Shown piece after piece: positions 1 through 12,701 of a stretch of 64,000 nucleotides of DNA. A program made the position numbers and the translations under genes. The notes under the pieces were generated by a model that made no database searches, was not told where the DNA came from, and saw only the letters and a program-made list of their open reading frames with translations. Positions within the stretch are counted from its first letter, which is position 1. The number at the start of each line of letters is the position of its first letter. Source of the stretch: Lasiodiplodia sp. COLG20 (Eukaryota > Ascomycota > Dothideomycetes > Botryosphaeriales > Botryosphaeriaceae); NCBI GenBank assembly GCA_009801085.1, contig VNWV01000003.1:1612001-1676000 (forward strand). The letters run 5' to 3'.

Positions 1-1822
1 GAAGGCGTCGGCGAGCACCTGCCGCGTCAGGTCGACGGCGTCGAAGGCGAGGCCGGGGTTGTCTGCGTGCCATATCTCTGGCGCGGTGGCAGTGGTGTTG
101 GCGACGAGGGCGGTCCACGCAGCGAGTACGGCGGCGGGGGCGAGGGGCGGGGCGGTCAGGGCGTGCGCGTTGATGGAGGGGCGGAGGGAGAGGAGGGATT
201 TGGGGACGGAGACGAGGGCGGGGGCGAGGACGGCGGTGTTGTTGTAGACGGTTGTGCGGAGGGTGGTCCAGGCGGTGTGGAGGGCTGGTGGGAGAGGGGA
301 CGGGGAGGAGGAGGGGGAGTGGTAGCGGCGCGTGGCCCAGTCGTGGAAGTATTGCGCCGTGTCGATGGGGGTGCACGACCAGGCTTGCGCGAGGAGGAGG
401 GCGTAGACGACCTCGTTGCCCTCCTGCGCTTCCATGGTCAGGCCGTAGCCGACGAGGGAGGGGGAGGCGGCGAGGGCTTCGACGGGGTTGATGGTGATGT
501 TTTCGACCTGGCCGTACAGCGCCATGGTGCCGCCGAAGTTGTGCAGCTGGCACCATATCCATGGCTTGCCGTAGTACGAGCGCGTGCGCTGCCACTGCGG
601 GAAGCTCTCGGAGAAGAGGTCGAGAATCAGCATGTCGTTGTCATCTTCGACGCCCGAGAGGTACGCCTCGACGCGCGCGTCGGTCCAGAAGTCGTACTGC
701 TTGACGTAGAACAGCCAGCCCTGCATCATCCAGACGGCCTGCGGGTCTGCGGCCTTGAGCGACTGCCACGTGCCGTACGAGACGTTCCGGAGGTAGTCCA
801 GATCGCCGGAAAGCGGGTCATTTTCGTTGTACTGGTCTAGAGTGTATATGTGGGAGACGTTGCCGTATGCCGCCGTCTGCTTGTCGATGAAGCTTTTCTG
901 CAGCGTCGAGAAGGCCGGGTCGAAGGGTTCGAGGAACGTCACGTTCGTGTACTCGGACGGAAACTTGGCCCATCGCGACCCGTTCACGATCGATGCGTCG
1001 GGGAGCACCCGGGCGATTGCGCGTGGCACGAAGCCGGTGAAGGATGGCAGCACGGGCGTCATGCCCAACTCAACCATGCGCCGCACGATTTGCTTCTGCA
1101 ACGCAAACTGCCCGTCGATCCATGACATGGGCAGCTCGCTGCCTTGCGGCCAGGAGCCCTGGATGTTGCCGAAACGGTTCCATGCTTGGAAGGCGGGCCC
1201 GCTGAAGAAGGAGCTGATTTCGGAGTGCGTGAGACCGATTTCGCTGAATACGTCGTAGATGATCCGCTCGACGCCAACCCATGCCAGCGGCAGATTGACG
1301 CCGTGTAGTGCGAGCCAGTCGAGCTCGAGCTCCCAATCAGTCCAGTTCCAGAAGGCAGTGGTGTAAGAGAAGGTGACTGTGTTGAAGTGGTACCGCCACG
1401 GCACAGTGCTGGCGCCGGACAGTGTTCCATTGATACCAGGAAGTTCAGCGGGCGCTAAATGCAATCGGGAGCCAATGAACCAATAAATGTCTACCTCCAC
1501 CACATCGGCAAGATAGCGATACAGTCTGAGAAAAATTCACATTTAAGTCAGATCCAAATTGCATCAGAAGACCTACTTACCCACTCGCAAGTCCGCTGAG
1601 AGAACCAGACTCAATGCACACATGTCCTTTGGTAGGCGTTGATACAACGTATGCGTCGTAGTCGGCGATGCTATTCTCCGTCAAGATGAACTCGAAGTCG
1701 TCAACGTGTGCTGGAATGCGTCGTTCCACGAGGTCAACTAGGCCTTGCACTCCTGGAGAAGAGGCTGCAGCAATACTTAGCGCAGTGGTGACAAACACCG
1801 TTGCGACAGAAAAGAAACGCAT
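1..1822 (-). CDS. alpha-N-acetylglucosaminidase (GH89, NAGLU-like), 3' part outside window
   Basis: Secreted or vacuolar glycoside hydrolase that removes terminal alpha-linked GlcNAc. Two exons are visible: 1822-1581 and 1525-1 (running off the window), with a 55-nt intron (GTAAGT...TCAG). The protein starts MRFFSVATVFVTTALSIAAA, a clear signal peptide. The splice restores ASGLYRYLADV, typical of the small N-terminal NAGLU domain. The catalytic barrel carries YNENDP and, further on, DLFSES followed by GKPWIWCQLHNFGG; in the human enzyme the two catalytic glutamates lie in the equivalent motifs. About 589 residues are present, so roughly the last 150 of a typical 740-residue protein lie beyond position 1. 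The frame is open to the edge without a stop. MITE copy A lies 156 bp upstream of the ATG. Family identification is firm; the natural substrate in fungi is unclear. Confidence 0.9.
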
Positions 1823-1977
1823 GGTTACTGCACCACGGCATAAGTTGGGAGACAGTGTCTGGAAGAGCTGAGGGCGGGATTATGAGGCACGCCGTAAAGG
1901 TCGTATTGACTGAATCCTGAATCCTGTGCAACCCCAGCATCTGCAAGGCCTCCCGAGCGGGGAAGGTGTCATTCGTA

Positions 1978-2230
1978 CAGAAGGGTATTGCAGCCGAAGG
2001 CTAGCGCGAAGAATAGAAGGGTCCTCGGATCTAAGGTAACTCTAGCCCAGCTTTTTTTTTTTTTTTTTCAAAAAGAAATAAATTACGACAACATATGGGT
2101 AGTTGAAGCTATCGTCCGGACGTGTATGTAGAGTTTTTATTTCGACATTCTCATCCGGACGGTAACTTCAGCTGCCCATGACGTGAGCTGAAATAAATTA
2201 ACGCTGGCCTTCGGATGAAATACCCCTCTG
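1978..2230. mobile_element. MITE copy A
   Basis: Non-autonomous inverted-repeat element of about 253 bp. The left end reads CAGAAGGGTATTGCAGCCGA; the right end is its imperfect reverse complement and finishes ...TACCCCTCTG. An inner pair of inverted repeats surrounds the centre (GTTGAAGCTATCGTCCGGAC and its partner near 2150-2190). A run of T at about 2050-2068 lies between them. TA precedes the left end; the right flank is GA. No coding capacity. It lies in the space between the GH89 promoter and the 3' end of the chitinase gene. Confidence 0.85.
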
Positions 2231-2494
2231 GACGTCTGGTGGCGCGTCAGCGAACGTCTGACAGGCCACCGTAATCGTTCACACCACCTGGACGGTGAAT
2301 CACACGGGAAAAGGTCCGAATAGGAAATCCCAAAATCCCTTCAGAAAAGGCTCCTTTCCAATTAGGAAAGACATGAGTTTTGCTACGGTATAAAAGGCTA
2401 CCCAGCCGTTTCGAATGTCAGCTGGGGATGGTGGTATAGTAATTTTCTGCAAAGGTTACACAAAAAAGGGAAAGTCGGTAGGTATTCTATCTAC

Positions 2495-5400
2495 CTAAAA
2501 GAACGGATTAGGCCATGCACCAATTGATCTCCAAGCCTCTGCCGTTGCGTCGATGTCGTCAATGAAGTCTCTTTCCTTCTGCTTCCGTGCTAGCGTATTA
2601 GCGTCATCGCCAGGCTGGTCGACCGCATTGTCCCTTGCTTGCTGATCTGCATACTGCTCTGAGATGACAGGCAGGAGCTCGTTGACAGCCTTGTTAGTTT
2701 TGCTCTGGGCAATCCAGTACTTTTCAAGCATGAACTGATGCCACTTGTCGGCTAGACCCATCGGCGTCCAAGCCGTTCCGGGATTCCCGTTGTAGGTAGG
2801 TGGGCTCGCAGGAAGGACTTGGTTGTCGAGCGTGCTCAACATGGTCTGTATGCGGCCTTTTTGCCTTTTGAGGATGTCGATAATGCCGGGACTCATGTGG
2901 TAATGTGCGGATCCGATGAGCATTCTCAGCGATTTGAGAACCCGTCTCGCGCTGTCGATGCCATTTGCGATGCGCGTCTGAGCTCTGTCTGGGTTTACGA
3001 TAAAGACGTTCTCTGGATACAGAAGCCATGCCTGTTGATCTGTTAGCATATGCATCTTTTAGTTGGTGCAATAGTATCCGAACATACCTTCGCTTTAGCT
3101 GGTGTGTTTATCTCACTTTGCAAGAGTACCCAGTCCCCGGTGAATGTCTGATCAGTGGGGTATTGATCCGCAAGATGCTGTGGAATGAACCGAGTGACGC
3201 CGTTGATCGCGACATTGTGGTTCCAGTACTCCCTGACGTATTCACAAAAACTAAGCTGGCGGTTGAGCGTCGGGTTTGGATGTGGCCAGGTGGGGTAATT
3301 GCCGTTCCTGTCCTCCTCTTCGAAGAAAAGGCCCAGTAGCTGCCACTCCAGGACATGCTCCGCATGGTACATCTGATTCGCAGTCGGTGTTGTAAGAGGC
3401 CCACCCCAGTCAAAGTTGCTGCAAACTTTGGCTTCTTCCCATCCGTACACAGGCGCGTTCTACATTAACGTCCACTGTCAGCGGTGGTACCTTCATATGC
3501 CTGCTGGACTGCCAGTTAAAAGTCAACCGGCCAGCGGCTGCTCCCTGTAATTGCAGCCATGGGGGCTGGCTGGCCGAATGGGGAGGTGAAGATGGGAGAA
3601 ATCTGAACATAACTTACAGGCAATTCTCCTAAACCGGGAGCTGCTCCGCCATTAGGGTGGGTTGTTTCGATTCGAAGACCGCAAATACGGGAGTCTCTGT
3701 CCGATGTTCTCTTCTCAAATTTGTGTACCAACAAACCACCCCCTTCAGTATCGTTTGTGTAGATATTAGCCTCGTCCAGTTCATCTTGAATGCTATCACG
3801 CCGCTTGTAGCGCTCGCCATCGCTTGTGTTGAATTCATCGTCGTCCCAATAAGGCATGATATCTGAACAATCGCCCGACTCGTCCTCGTTATCATCTGTA
3901 GAACTTGGACAGAAGAATTTACCGACGGGAATCCTGAAAGCAGGCCCATATACGCCACTTCGTTTCTGGAACGTGTGAAGGCCCACTTCAGAAGTGATGT
4001 TGTCCGTCACTGTTCCTGGCAGGCCGGGAATGACGCTCCGCTTCTGAGGAATGGGGCCAAGATCTGGACACTCGGACTTGGCCAGGTTCTTGTTCCAGGC
4101 TGGCGTGATGTCGAAGTCTTGCATACCCCACCCGAAGAGATCGCCATCGGTAATATGGGCATACAGACGTGCTCCGACGTCGAGGGAGTAGGTGAATGGA
4201 CAATTGGCCTGGGTCGAGATGCCCGAGCCGGCTTTCACGAAGACCTTTGCCTCGCCCACAACAGCGGCGCCGACGTACGGAACGTCCCATTTGTCGTCAA
4301 ACCGGATGCCGAACTCTATGAGCGTATTAGCTTAGCTACCCCTGAAGGAGAGGGGAAAGAAGACTTACCGGCAGCTGCTGAAAGCTTTGCAGTCACATCG
4401 CCAGAGACCTTCACGCCCGCGTAGAATTCCGGCTCCCGGCCACCCTGGTAACTGCCAGTCTTGTCCAAGTTGACACCGTCTCCGATCTCATCTGGCTTGT
4501 ACTCGCTTGTATCTGGGAGGACCTGCCTGGTCTCCCACGAGGCGATTTGGAGCTTCGTCTCAATCGTGCCAGCCAGGCCGAGCTGGGCGTTGATCTCGCC
4601 CTGCACCGTGATTTGAGGTCCGATGGTGGCGATTCCGGGAATCCTGAACGATGCGCCAGGGAAGGGCAGATTGAGAATGGTGTTTTTCTTGTTATAGTAG
4701 ACCTTGGCTACCGCTTCCAGGGTAACTGTTCCAGAGATCTCGCCCTTGTTGTAGAACGTCAGGTAGCTCTTTTTCAGGTCGAGATCCCTGAGGCTGGTGA
4801 CAATAAGAGTAAAACCGAAGCTAGTTTCAACAGACATGTCGAGGATTGCCTGCGCCAGGATGTGGCCATCGTAGCTAACGTCTCCCTTCGTGCACGACCA
4901 CTTCTCGTCGACTATCTTGGCAGTGAACGTCTCGTGGATGTTGTTTGTGAACACTCTCTTAATCTCGGGCTTGACCATCCTGGTCAACCATTCGAGAATA
5001 CCCTCTCCAAACCAGCGCTCGTGCAGCTCCCGCGTACTCAGGCCACCAAAGTGGTGGTCGTCTCGGTATTCCTCTTCCAGCCACTGGACGTGGTTGCCCC
5101 CAAAGTCTTCTAGAGACCTCTTGCTCTTCTTCTTTTTGCTTGCGGTCGCCTTGACGACTTCGTCCCAGTAATTGTCTTGATTCGAGAAGTCGATACGCAT
5201 TTGAGTGTTGCCCAAGTCACGGGGCACCCTTTGGAAGTTGTAGTCAAATGTCAGGTCATACACGATCGCCCGCTCGCCCAGATGGGATAGATGGCGTGGT
5301 AACAGCGTGTTCTTGGACGGCTCCATGCTCTTTGCCACGGCATACTTTCCAGGACCGCACCCCTTAGGCATTTGAAGGATGGTGCCGGGAACACCGTGGC

Positions 5401-8400
5401 CGAGGCCGATCTTGTAGCAATTGCTGTTCTCTGAGGTGTCTGTGCAGACCATCTGAACGGTGTGTTCGCCCTCAGTCACGGCATCCTTGCAGTTGAACAT
5501 GTCCCAGTGTGAGCCATCTCGCTTGTCAAGCGAGACCTGAAGGTCTTCTGGGGACGTCAAGACGACAAATTGGAACGCGGCGTCGCTAGGGTTATCATTG
5601 GTATCCGACTGGCCGTCACCAAAGGTATCATCGGTTTCCAGGCTGAAATCAGTGTCGATACCGTCACCAGTAGGGGGGTTTTCGAAGAGGTTCTCCAGAG
5701 GGACTGGCAGGAAGAGCGGCTCCCCGCCAGTAGGCTCGCAGCAGAAGACTGAAAAGGAAGGTCAGGATTCGCTTGGCTCAGGAGATCGTCTCGCAGTGCA
5801 CTTACCTCGAACTCTTTCCCATCTCCAGCCGCAGGTGTCTCCTCCACCAAAGTAGCTGTCAGTGAGCTGCACCGACTTGACTTCAGGGCAGTGGTTGTCA
5901 AAGCACGACCCCGGCTCGCCGTGCCAGTCGCAGTTCTGCCACTTCTTGGTATCCTCCTCTGGACAGCAGTATAGTTTCATGGTGTCAATCTCGATGACCT
6001 CGAGCAGGTCTATGAGAGCCTCTCCTGCCATCTGGTGGAGCGGCGTGGGCTTCCCGACGATGTTGATGATTTCCTGCGCGATGTCGGCGGCTTCTGACAG
6101 GACGGTTCCGGAGAAGGTCATTGCGCGATCTCCGCTGTTGCACTTCTTGCCCATCCCTGCCCAGTAGCACTGATTCTCCTGGGCTAGAGGGCTCTTGCAA
6201 CAGTACGCCTGGTTTCCGTCGGTGCAGTATCCTCCACCACCCCAGCTAAGCCACGGTTAGCCAGTCCACGTGTGGCGTTCAGTCCTGGACACTTACCGGT
6301 TCATCTCAAGCATCACTTCATCGTCCTGGCAATGGCCATTGCAGAAGGGAGGATTGCCCCGCCATTGGCAATCATCAGGGTTCGGGGCTGAAGACAAAGG
6401 ACAGCACAGCTGGCTCTTCTTGTCATCTTTTCCGCAGTTTTGCTCTGTGATCTTGAAGAACCCAGGCTTGCATTTGCCGCTACACTCAGTGATGTAGCAC
6501 TGAGCGTTGGAGTCCTCAAAGTAGTCCTTATCCTTAGCTTCGTTCTTGAAGGCGCCAAGGCTCTTGGGCGAGATGACGGACTGAAGGGCGCTCAGCTCGG
6601 CGTCATCCTGGTCAACTGCCCAGATCAGGAAGCCGCCCAGTCCAAGGTCCGCCGCGAGCTCCTTCTTCTGCTTGAACGTGTCATCGTCGTCGAAGGATAC
6701 CCACTGATCGCCTCTGTACGTGATGTACTTGACACCGGCTGTCTTGTCGTGGTAAGGCTTGAGCTTGTCGGTTTTGATGATCTCCTTGATCTCGCGATAG
6801 CTCAGGATGCCGGACTCGCCGCTGCAGGCTCCCTTGGTCGCTCCGCCCTTGAAGCGGCAACCGGGCTTGCTGCAAGACGGATCCTCGAGCTGGAAGGCGC
6901 GGCCGTAGAAGCCGAGACCCATGTTGAGCTTCTTGGCCGGCACATCATTGCGCCAGAACAGATCGAAGGCAAGCTTCATCTCTGTCAGGTTGGTATGACC
7001 GTAGATGTGCGAGCCGATGGGGTTCTCGCGGTCCCATACTCCGTGTAGACTACGAAATGATAAGCAATCGAGTTTAATCTCTGGTGGTACGAGAGTTGCT
7101 TACTCGTATGACATGACGTTAATGAAGTCCACGTAGTCAACAGCCTGTAGTGGTTAGTGGAGATCTTGTGAAGATGAAGCTGCTGAACGTACCTTCAAAT
7201 CAAAATGCCTCAGGTACCAGTAGCTCGTAGGCGCCGTGAAAGAGACAATGTAATGCATGGGCTGCTTCTTGTTCTCTTCATCGAGTTCTTTCAAGAACGT
7301 GACAAAGTTTTTCCCATCATCGGGGACTCCTCCGCGGTCATCGGCACCCGGATATTCCTGTATGCTGCAATGAGGATTTGTTTAATAGGGCACATGAAGC
7401 TTAATGAACTTACCCAGTCAAAGTCGACGCCATCGAAGGCGTACTGGCGCATGAAGGAGAAGAGGTTTTCAATGAACCTGGCTCTGTTCTCCTTCGTGCT
7501 TACCATGTCACTGTAGACCTTTTGGGTCGGGCCAGGATCGTTGAAAGTCCAACCACCCAAGGCAACAACGGTCTTGAGCCCTGGGTTCTTCTTCTTCAGG
7601 TTCGTAAAGTCTGAGAACAGCTCGTACGGGAGGCCATCCATGCCGGCGATGCTGAAGTCACCAGGCGTGATGTATCCGAAAGAGAAGTACAGATGAGTGA
7701 GAGAGTTGACTGGAATATCATTGAAGCCCTGAGGTTCTTAGCGGAAATCAAGATCAGATGAGCTCGTTCACATACCATGCCTTGGCACACGCTGTTGTAG
7801 CGCCATCCCTCGTAGTAGCCAATGATTCTGTCCGACTGAGTGCTGGCCTTGTTCTTGGGGCCGGGCTGGTCACAGTTCGACTGGCAGCCTCCGGTCGTGC
7901 CCTTGTCTTCGACCTCGCAGTAGTCTTCGGTCATGCCGCAGAACCCCCACTTTCCACAGCAGACATTCAGAGGGCATTCTTGACCAGGCACTGCAGCGTT
8001 CTTCCCACACTCGGCCTTGGCATCACAATTGGACCAACAGACCTCGTTCGGGGAGATGCCTGATATGCCGCAGTACTCCTCGCCATAGTTGCACTGGAGA
8101 GTTTCCTTGGGACAACATGCTTTGTTGCTGCATGGACGGTCGGGGGCACACGAATAGTCGTCGCCACCCACGACTTGACGTGCGAAGAGAGAGTTGACTT
8201 CGACTGCAGCTGAAGTCTCCTCCTCAATGGGGCAAATGGGGAGTGCTTGGTCCCGGCGGGACTTTGCAGAGTAATCGTAATAGCTTGGGAGCCGTCAGTC
8301 AATGCAGCATTGAGGTAAGGGAGCAAGGAGCTCACGAAACAGGATTGCGGCAGGTAGTGCTAGTGTCTTCAATTGCTGATGAGGGAAAAAGAGCGTGGTT

Positions 8401-8457
8401 GGAATGAGGGAATGCAGTTGCCAAAGAGGCTACGAGAAAGAGCGTCAAGGTCCGCAT
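2495..8457 (-). CDS. secreted chitinase, GH18 with CBM18, killer-toxin-like subgroup C
   Basis: Large secreted chitinase of 1794 residues by my exon model. Exons: 8457-8336, 8283-7776, 7728-7414, 7357-7193, 7144-7104, 7049-6297, 6245-5806, 5748-4369, 4315-3618, 3544-3491, 3459-3088, 3031-2495; all frames join. The signal peptide starts MRTLTLFLVASLATA. A cysteine-rich hevein-type chitin-binding domain covers about residues 85-180. GH18 covers about 195-535, with the catalytic motif DGVDFDWE (the E is the first codon of exon 4). The long C-terminal half resembles the alpha subunit family of yeast killer toxins. Cysteine-rich segments follow GH18 (about 560-780). I saw no LysM domain in it, although subgroup C chitinases often carry LysM; the neighbouring divergent gene encodes a multi-LysM protein. 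A TATATA lies at 8543-8548. The gene appears intact. Probable role: attack on chitin in other organisms' walls or remodelling of its own wall (inference). Confidence 0.9.
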
Positions 8458-8542
8458 TCTGGTCCAGCAGCGAACGCGCTGCGGTCAGAACAAAGGATGG
8501 AGAGATCGTGGATGCAGCAATCAGACCTCGCTGAGCATGTTG

Positions 8543-8548
8543 TATATA
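8543..8548 (-). promoter_or_regulatory. candidate TATA box of the chitinase gene
   Basis: TATATA about 86 nt upstream of the chosen ATG at 8457, in an otherwise GC-balanced promoter. Position suits a fungal core promoter. Sequence match only. Confidence 0.4.
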
Positions 8549-8844
8549 ACATTCTGGTCTGGTGGCGCCGGTCGTCTGCCCGTCTCTCGATACATGAATC
8601 CCCAGTCGCCGAGCTGAATGCATCGCTTCGGCGTGTGTCAGACGAGCTGCTTGGCGACGGATTCCTAGGGCCTGAATGTACATGAAATTGTGTATCCTGG
8701 ATACAAACCAAGAATGGGCCGTAGGATTCCGTGGTGTTGCTTGGCGGGGGCGGAAATCGAGCTACCTTCCTTGATCGGTAAGCGCCCGCTGGTGTGCCTG
8801 GGACCCTGCATACCCGAATTCAGGCAGTTACCGGCGGACAAGTA

Positions 8845-9105
8845 CAGGGGAGTATTACAGCCGACGGCTAGCGTGAATCTATTTTTGCGCATACCATGGG
8901 CAGTTGAAGCTATCGTCGGGACGATAATGTCGAATTAAAAACTGTACATACACGTCCGGACGATAGCTTCAACTACCCATGCGTGTTTTTCTTCATTATT
9001 AAGAAAAGGAAATAAAAAGAAGAAAAACAAAGAACTGAGGCATACTTGCGCCATGTTCTACGGCCCTGCTATTCTTCGCACTAGCTATCGGCTTGTGCCC
9101 CTCTG
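8845..9105. mobile_element. MITE copy B (opposite orientation to copy D)
   Basis: About 261 bp, flanked by TA on both sides (8843-8844 and 9106-9107), which fits a TA target duplication. Left end CAGGGGAGTATTACAGCCGA, right end ...TGCCCCTCTG. The outer arm next to the right end matches the left outer arm of copy D (GAAGAATAGCAGGGCC), so the two are inverted relative to each other. The inner inverted repeat (GTTGAAGCTATCGTC ... GACGATAGCTTCAAC) is well kept at 8902-8976. It sits in the shared 1.3-kb promoter region between the chitinase and LysM genes. Confidence 0.87.
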
Positions 9106-9107
9106 TA

Positions 9108-9781
9108 CCGATGCCACTAGTGTGCACGGTGAAACTTCCATATCGGGCTCGGTAGTGCAGCCGACCACTAATTTAGCAGGGGATTCAGATAATTACCAAC
9201 ACGCCTCTGTATCCCCGGAAGAGTGGCCAGTCAGCAGTCAGCAGACCCACACGACTAACGTCCCGCATGCCAAGTCGCAACGCCAAGGCGCAAAACAACT
9301 GCTTGTATATTATATCGCCTCCGTTTATTGCTTTTAAGACATGGTGTGTGACTCTGCATACACGCATAACCGGCTACATCCGCTTGCGAGGTCTGAATTA
9401 AGGCGGAAGTGCCGGTACGGTATCAATAAGCAGCTGAGAACCACCCCACCTCACACCCTGCATCTCTATATTGCTATGCACGAAAACGACTCGTGATAGC
9501 GGATGACTGAAAAAACAATGGTCTCATATTTGGACCCCAACTTCCTTTCGCGCAGAATCGACAGCCCTAGGTGGTGTTTCACATCTCGTTTCAATGCACC
9601 ACCGGTGATTGCGTCCGCAAACGGCATTCAACCAACAGGTGATGGCGGCAGCCAGCTCTTGGCTGTAGCCTGATCGGAGGCCGAGGTAGGACTATGGTTG
9701 TGAAAAAGACCATGCAGACGGTAGATATTCGCGCTTCAGTCTCTGTCCTTCACTGCCGCTCTTTGCAAATTCTTCCACAAC
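9108..9781. other. intergenic region upstream of the LysM gene
   Basis: 674 bp between MITE copy B and the LysM start codon. Short ORFs only, none convincing. It presumably holds the LysM promoter and 5' leader; I see no clear TATA or other recognised site. Confidence 0.4.
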
Positions 9782-12380
9782 ATGGAGAAGACTTCATTCA
9801 ATTTCCTGTCATTCTTTCAGAGAGGCTTCGCTCTCCTTCTGATCCTCCTATTCTGCCCAACGGTTTCCGCTCTTCAGCTCATCTACAATTCTTCCGTCCC
9901 CACCACTCTTTCCAATACTTGTTCCGAAGCGTTGTTGTCAGATGTGGCCTGTGATCCGGTTGTCAAGAACTTGATTCCGGGTTTCTTTTATGGTCCTGAG
10001 ACGTTGGAAAGAGTCTGCACCAGCGGCTGCGAAGATTCTCTTTCAGCTTACCAGAGCGCTGTGCAGGATGCATGTGGAGAGGAGATCCTGCCTGGATCTT
10101 TCGACCTCAATGTCTCAGCGCTGTGGATCCCAGGTACTTACCAGTATCTGTACGAGTCGACCTGTTTGAAGGATGGTGATCGGTACTGCAACAATATTGC
10201 TGCGCTAGCCGCTGCTTTTGCGGATCCTGGCAGTGAGTGCCCCCCTCCCAGCCTGTAACCCCTACTGACAGGTCAAACAAGATAGCATGTTCAACTACTT
10301 GGATGCCATCCCATCAGGCGCAGAAGAGCCAGAGCCATGTGATGCGTGCTTCCTGAAAAGTCTTCGGCTCCAAGCCGGGTCTCCATACTTTGAAGGACCG
10401 GCAATCGCGAGCATGTCCCTGTACGAGTCTATGACGTCGAGTTGTGGCGTTACTGGGCAGCCACTGACCACGACTACTCTTGACTTCTACACGTACGTGT
10501 ACCTCAACCGCACGACTATGGCACATGGAACTGATCGTCTGCAGTCAGGAGCCGACCACGACACCTACACCTTGCGCGGGTACAACGTATTCAATCCAGC
10601 CCTCAGATGACTGCTTCAGCATATCGACGACACAAGGGATCGGAACGGCGTGGCTTCTATCGGACAACGATCTACCGGCGTGGTGTGCTGACTTTCCCAC
10701 GTCTGGGGATCTGTGTCTTGCCAACAGCTGCAAAGTGTTCACTGTGACAGCGAACGATACGTGCACGTCTATTGCCCGGGCTTCCAACATCACAGAAGCA
10801 CAGCTCCATGCTTGGAATCCGGTAAGTATCGTCACCATCAACTGAGACATTCTCAATGCTAATGGTTTCGGTAGATCATTGACTTTGGCTGCTACAACCT
10901 AGACAGCATGACGGGCGCACAGCTTTGCGTTTCCGCCCCAGGCACGAATTTTGTGCCGCCAACAACGACGGACCTGGCTCCCATCACGCCAACCACCCCT
11001 GCGACAGTCCCGACTGACGCAGCGCCCGATTCGAATCAGAACTGTGGCAGATGGTACGACGTGCAGCCGGGGGATTACTGCAACCTCCTGACGCTCAAAT
11101 TCGGCATCTCCCTAGACGACTTCATCTTCCTCAACCCCTCGATCAACGTCAACTGCACCAACCTGATCGCCGACGAAAGCTACTGCGTGCAGGCCGTCGG
11201 CGACATCAACACCTACCCCGGCCGACCAGGCTACACCACCGCCTTCCCAACCGAACCCTTCACAGGCACCCCCTTCACCGCGCTCCCGGACGCCACCGAA
11301 ACGCCCTACGTCCGCCTGTACCCGCCGCTGCCCATCGCCGCCGGCACGCGCGACGACTGCTCGGCCTACTTCGCCGGCGACGACTACCAGTTCGACCTGA
11401 CGGGCACGCGCTGGGCCGGCAACAACTGCGCCTTCGCCGCCGTCAACTACAACGTCACGCTCGACGACTTTGGTGTCTGGAACGCCGGCCTCGCCAACGT
11501 CAGCGCGCCCGGCTGCGCGTTTGAGACGGGCGTCCGCTACTGCGGCTCGTGGTACCGCCAGCCCGACAACAAGCCATCGGCATCCACCACCACGACGCCG
11601 CCGGACGCCACCACGACCGCTGCGCCCGGCCCGCCCGGCCCAACTCACACGGGCCAGCCGGCCGACTGCGACGAGTGGCACGTCGTCGTCGCGGGCGACT
11701 CGTGCCAGAGCGTCGCCGACGACGCCGGCATATCGCTCGCGCAGTTCCTGGCGTGGAACCCGGCCGTCAGCGCCGACTGCGTCGACAACTTCTGGCTCGA
11801 CTCTGCGTACTGCGTCGGCGTGGCCAGCGACGGTGCTGATCCGACGACGACAGTCCCTACCACTACCGTACCACCGACCAGTACGGCCCCGACGCCGGGC
11901 GCGCCGACGCACACCGGACAGCCGGCGAACTGCGACGAGTGGCACATCGTCGTCGAGGGCGATACGTGTTCCAGCGTTGCCGAAGAAGCGGGGATCTCGC
12001 TGACGCAGTTTCTGGCGTGGAATCCGGCGGTTAGTCCTGACTGTGTGGATAACTTTTGGCTGGACTCGGCATACTGCGTTGGCGTGTCTGGAGACGATGT
12101 GCCCTCAACGACCGTGGCGACGACGCCGACGACGACGAGCGCGGCGGCAGAGCCGACGGCTACGCGGCCGCCGGCGGAGTGGGTGCAGGACGGCGCGGCG
12201 GCGAACTGCAATAAGTGGGACCGCGCGGTGAGCGGCGATTACTGCTTTGCGTTTGCGGAGAGGAATGGAATCACGATGGGACAGTTGGCGGAGTGGAATG
12301 CGGCGCTGGGGACGAATGGGGATAACTGTGGGACTGCGTTCTGGCTGGATTATTATTACTGCGTTGGAGTGTCTGGGTAG
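9782..12380 (+). CDS. secreted multi-LysM chitin-binding protein
   Basis: Extracellular protein of 814 residues. Exons: 9782-10232, 10282-10492, 10545-10821, 10875-12380; frames join. The N-terminus is hydrophobic (ALLLILLFCPTVSA), giving a signal peptide. LysM or LysM-like modules, recognised by Cys, GDxC, the NPxx turn and a closing YCV: a degenerate pair in exon 3 (about 230-313), one near residue 370, a weak one around 470-550, then three clear ones starting near residues 578, 666 and 758. The modules at 578 and 666 are nearly identical (about 44 of 52 residues). Thr/Pro/Ala-rich linkers separate the modules. There is no catalytic domain, so it is a chitin binder: either an effector that hides chitin fragments or a partner of the divergent chitinase at 2495-8457 (inference). 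The exon 1/2 junction is the least certain, because several AG sites lie close together. Confidence 0.9.
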
Positions 12381-12701
12381 GATTGGATCCTGTCCACCTT
12401 CCTTTCTACAGATTGAATTGGTTCATTGGAGAATTTTTTTTCAGGAGCGACCAGTGGGCTCACGTGAAAAGCTTGTCACGGGCAACATCTTTTGCGAACG
12501 GCATTTCGTAGAGTACGGCAGAACTGACCAAGATTTACTTCGCCAAGGAAATTCTGCGGTACCTGCATTTACTCTGCATTGCTGGGGTGTAGCAATAACT
12601 CAGACCACCTGCCTATTCCAGGGTCTATAGCGGTTGCCTAGACGACAAAAATCGGCCCCCAAACTTGGCATTTCTTTATAAGCGCGCCAGGGCTGGCCGA
12701 G

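Noticed and set aside
67..840. 257-codon plus-strand frame
   Set aside because: Lies antisense to the GH89 gene, whose protein is clearly recognisable; Gly/Glu/Val-rich composition is typical of a shadow frame.
11112..11945. 277-codon minus-strand frame
   Set aside because: Antisense to the LysM gene in GC-rich codons; no domain.
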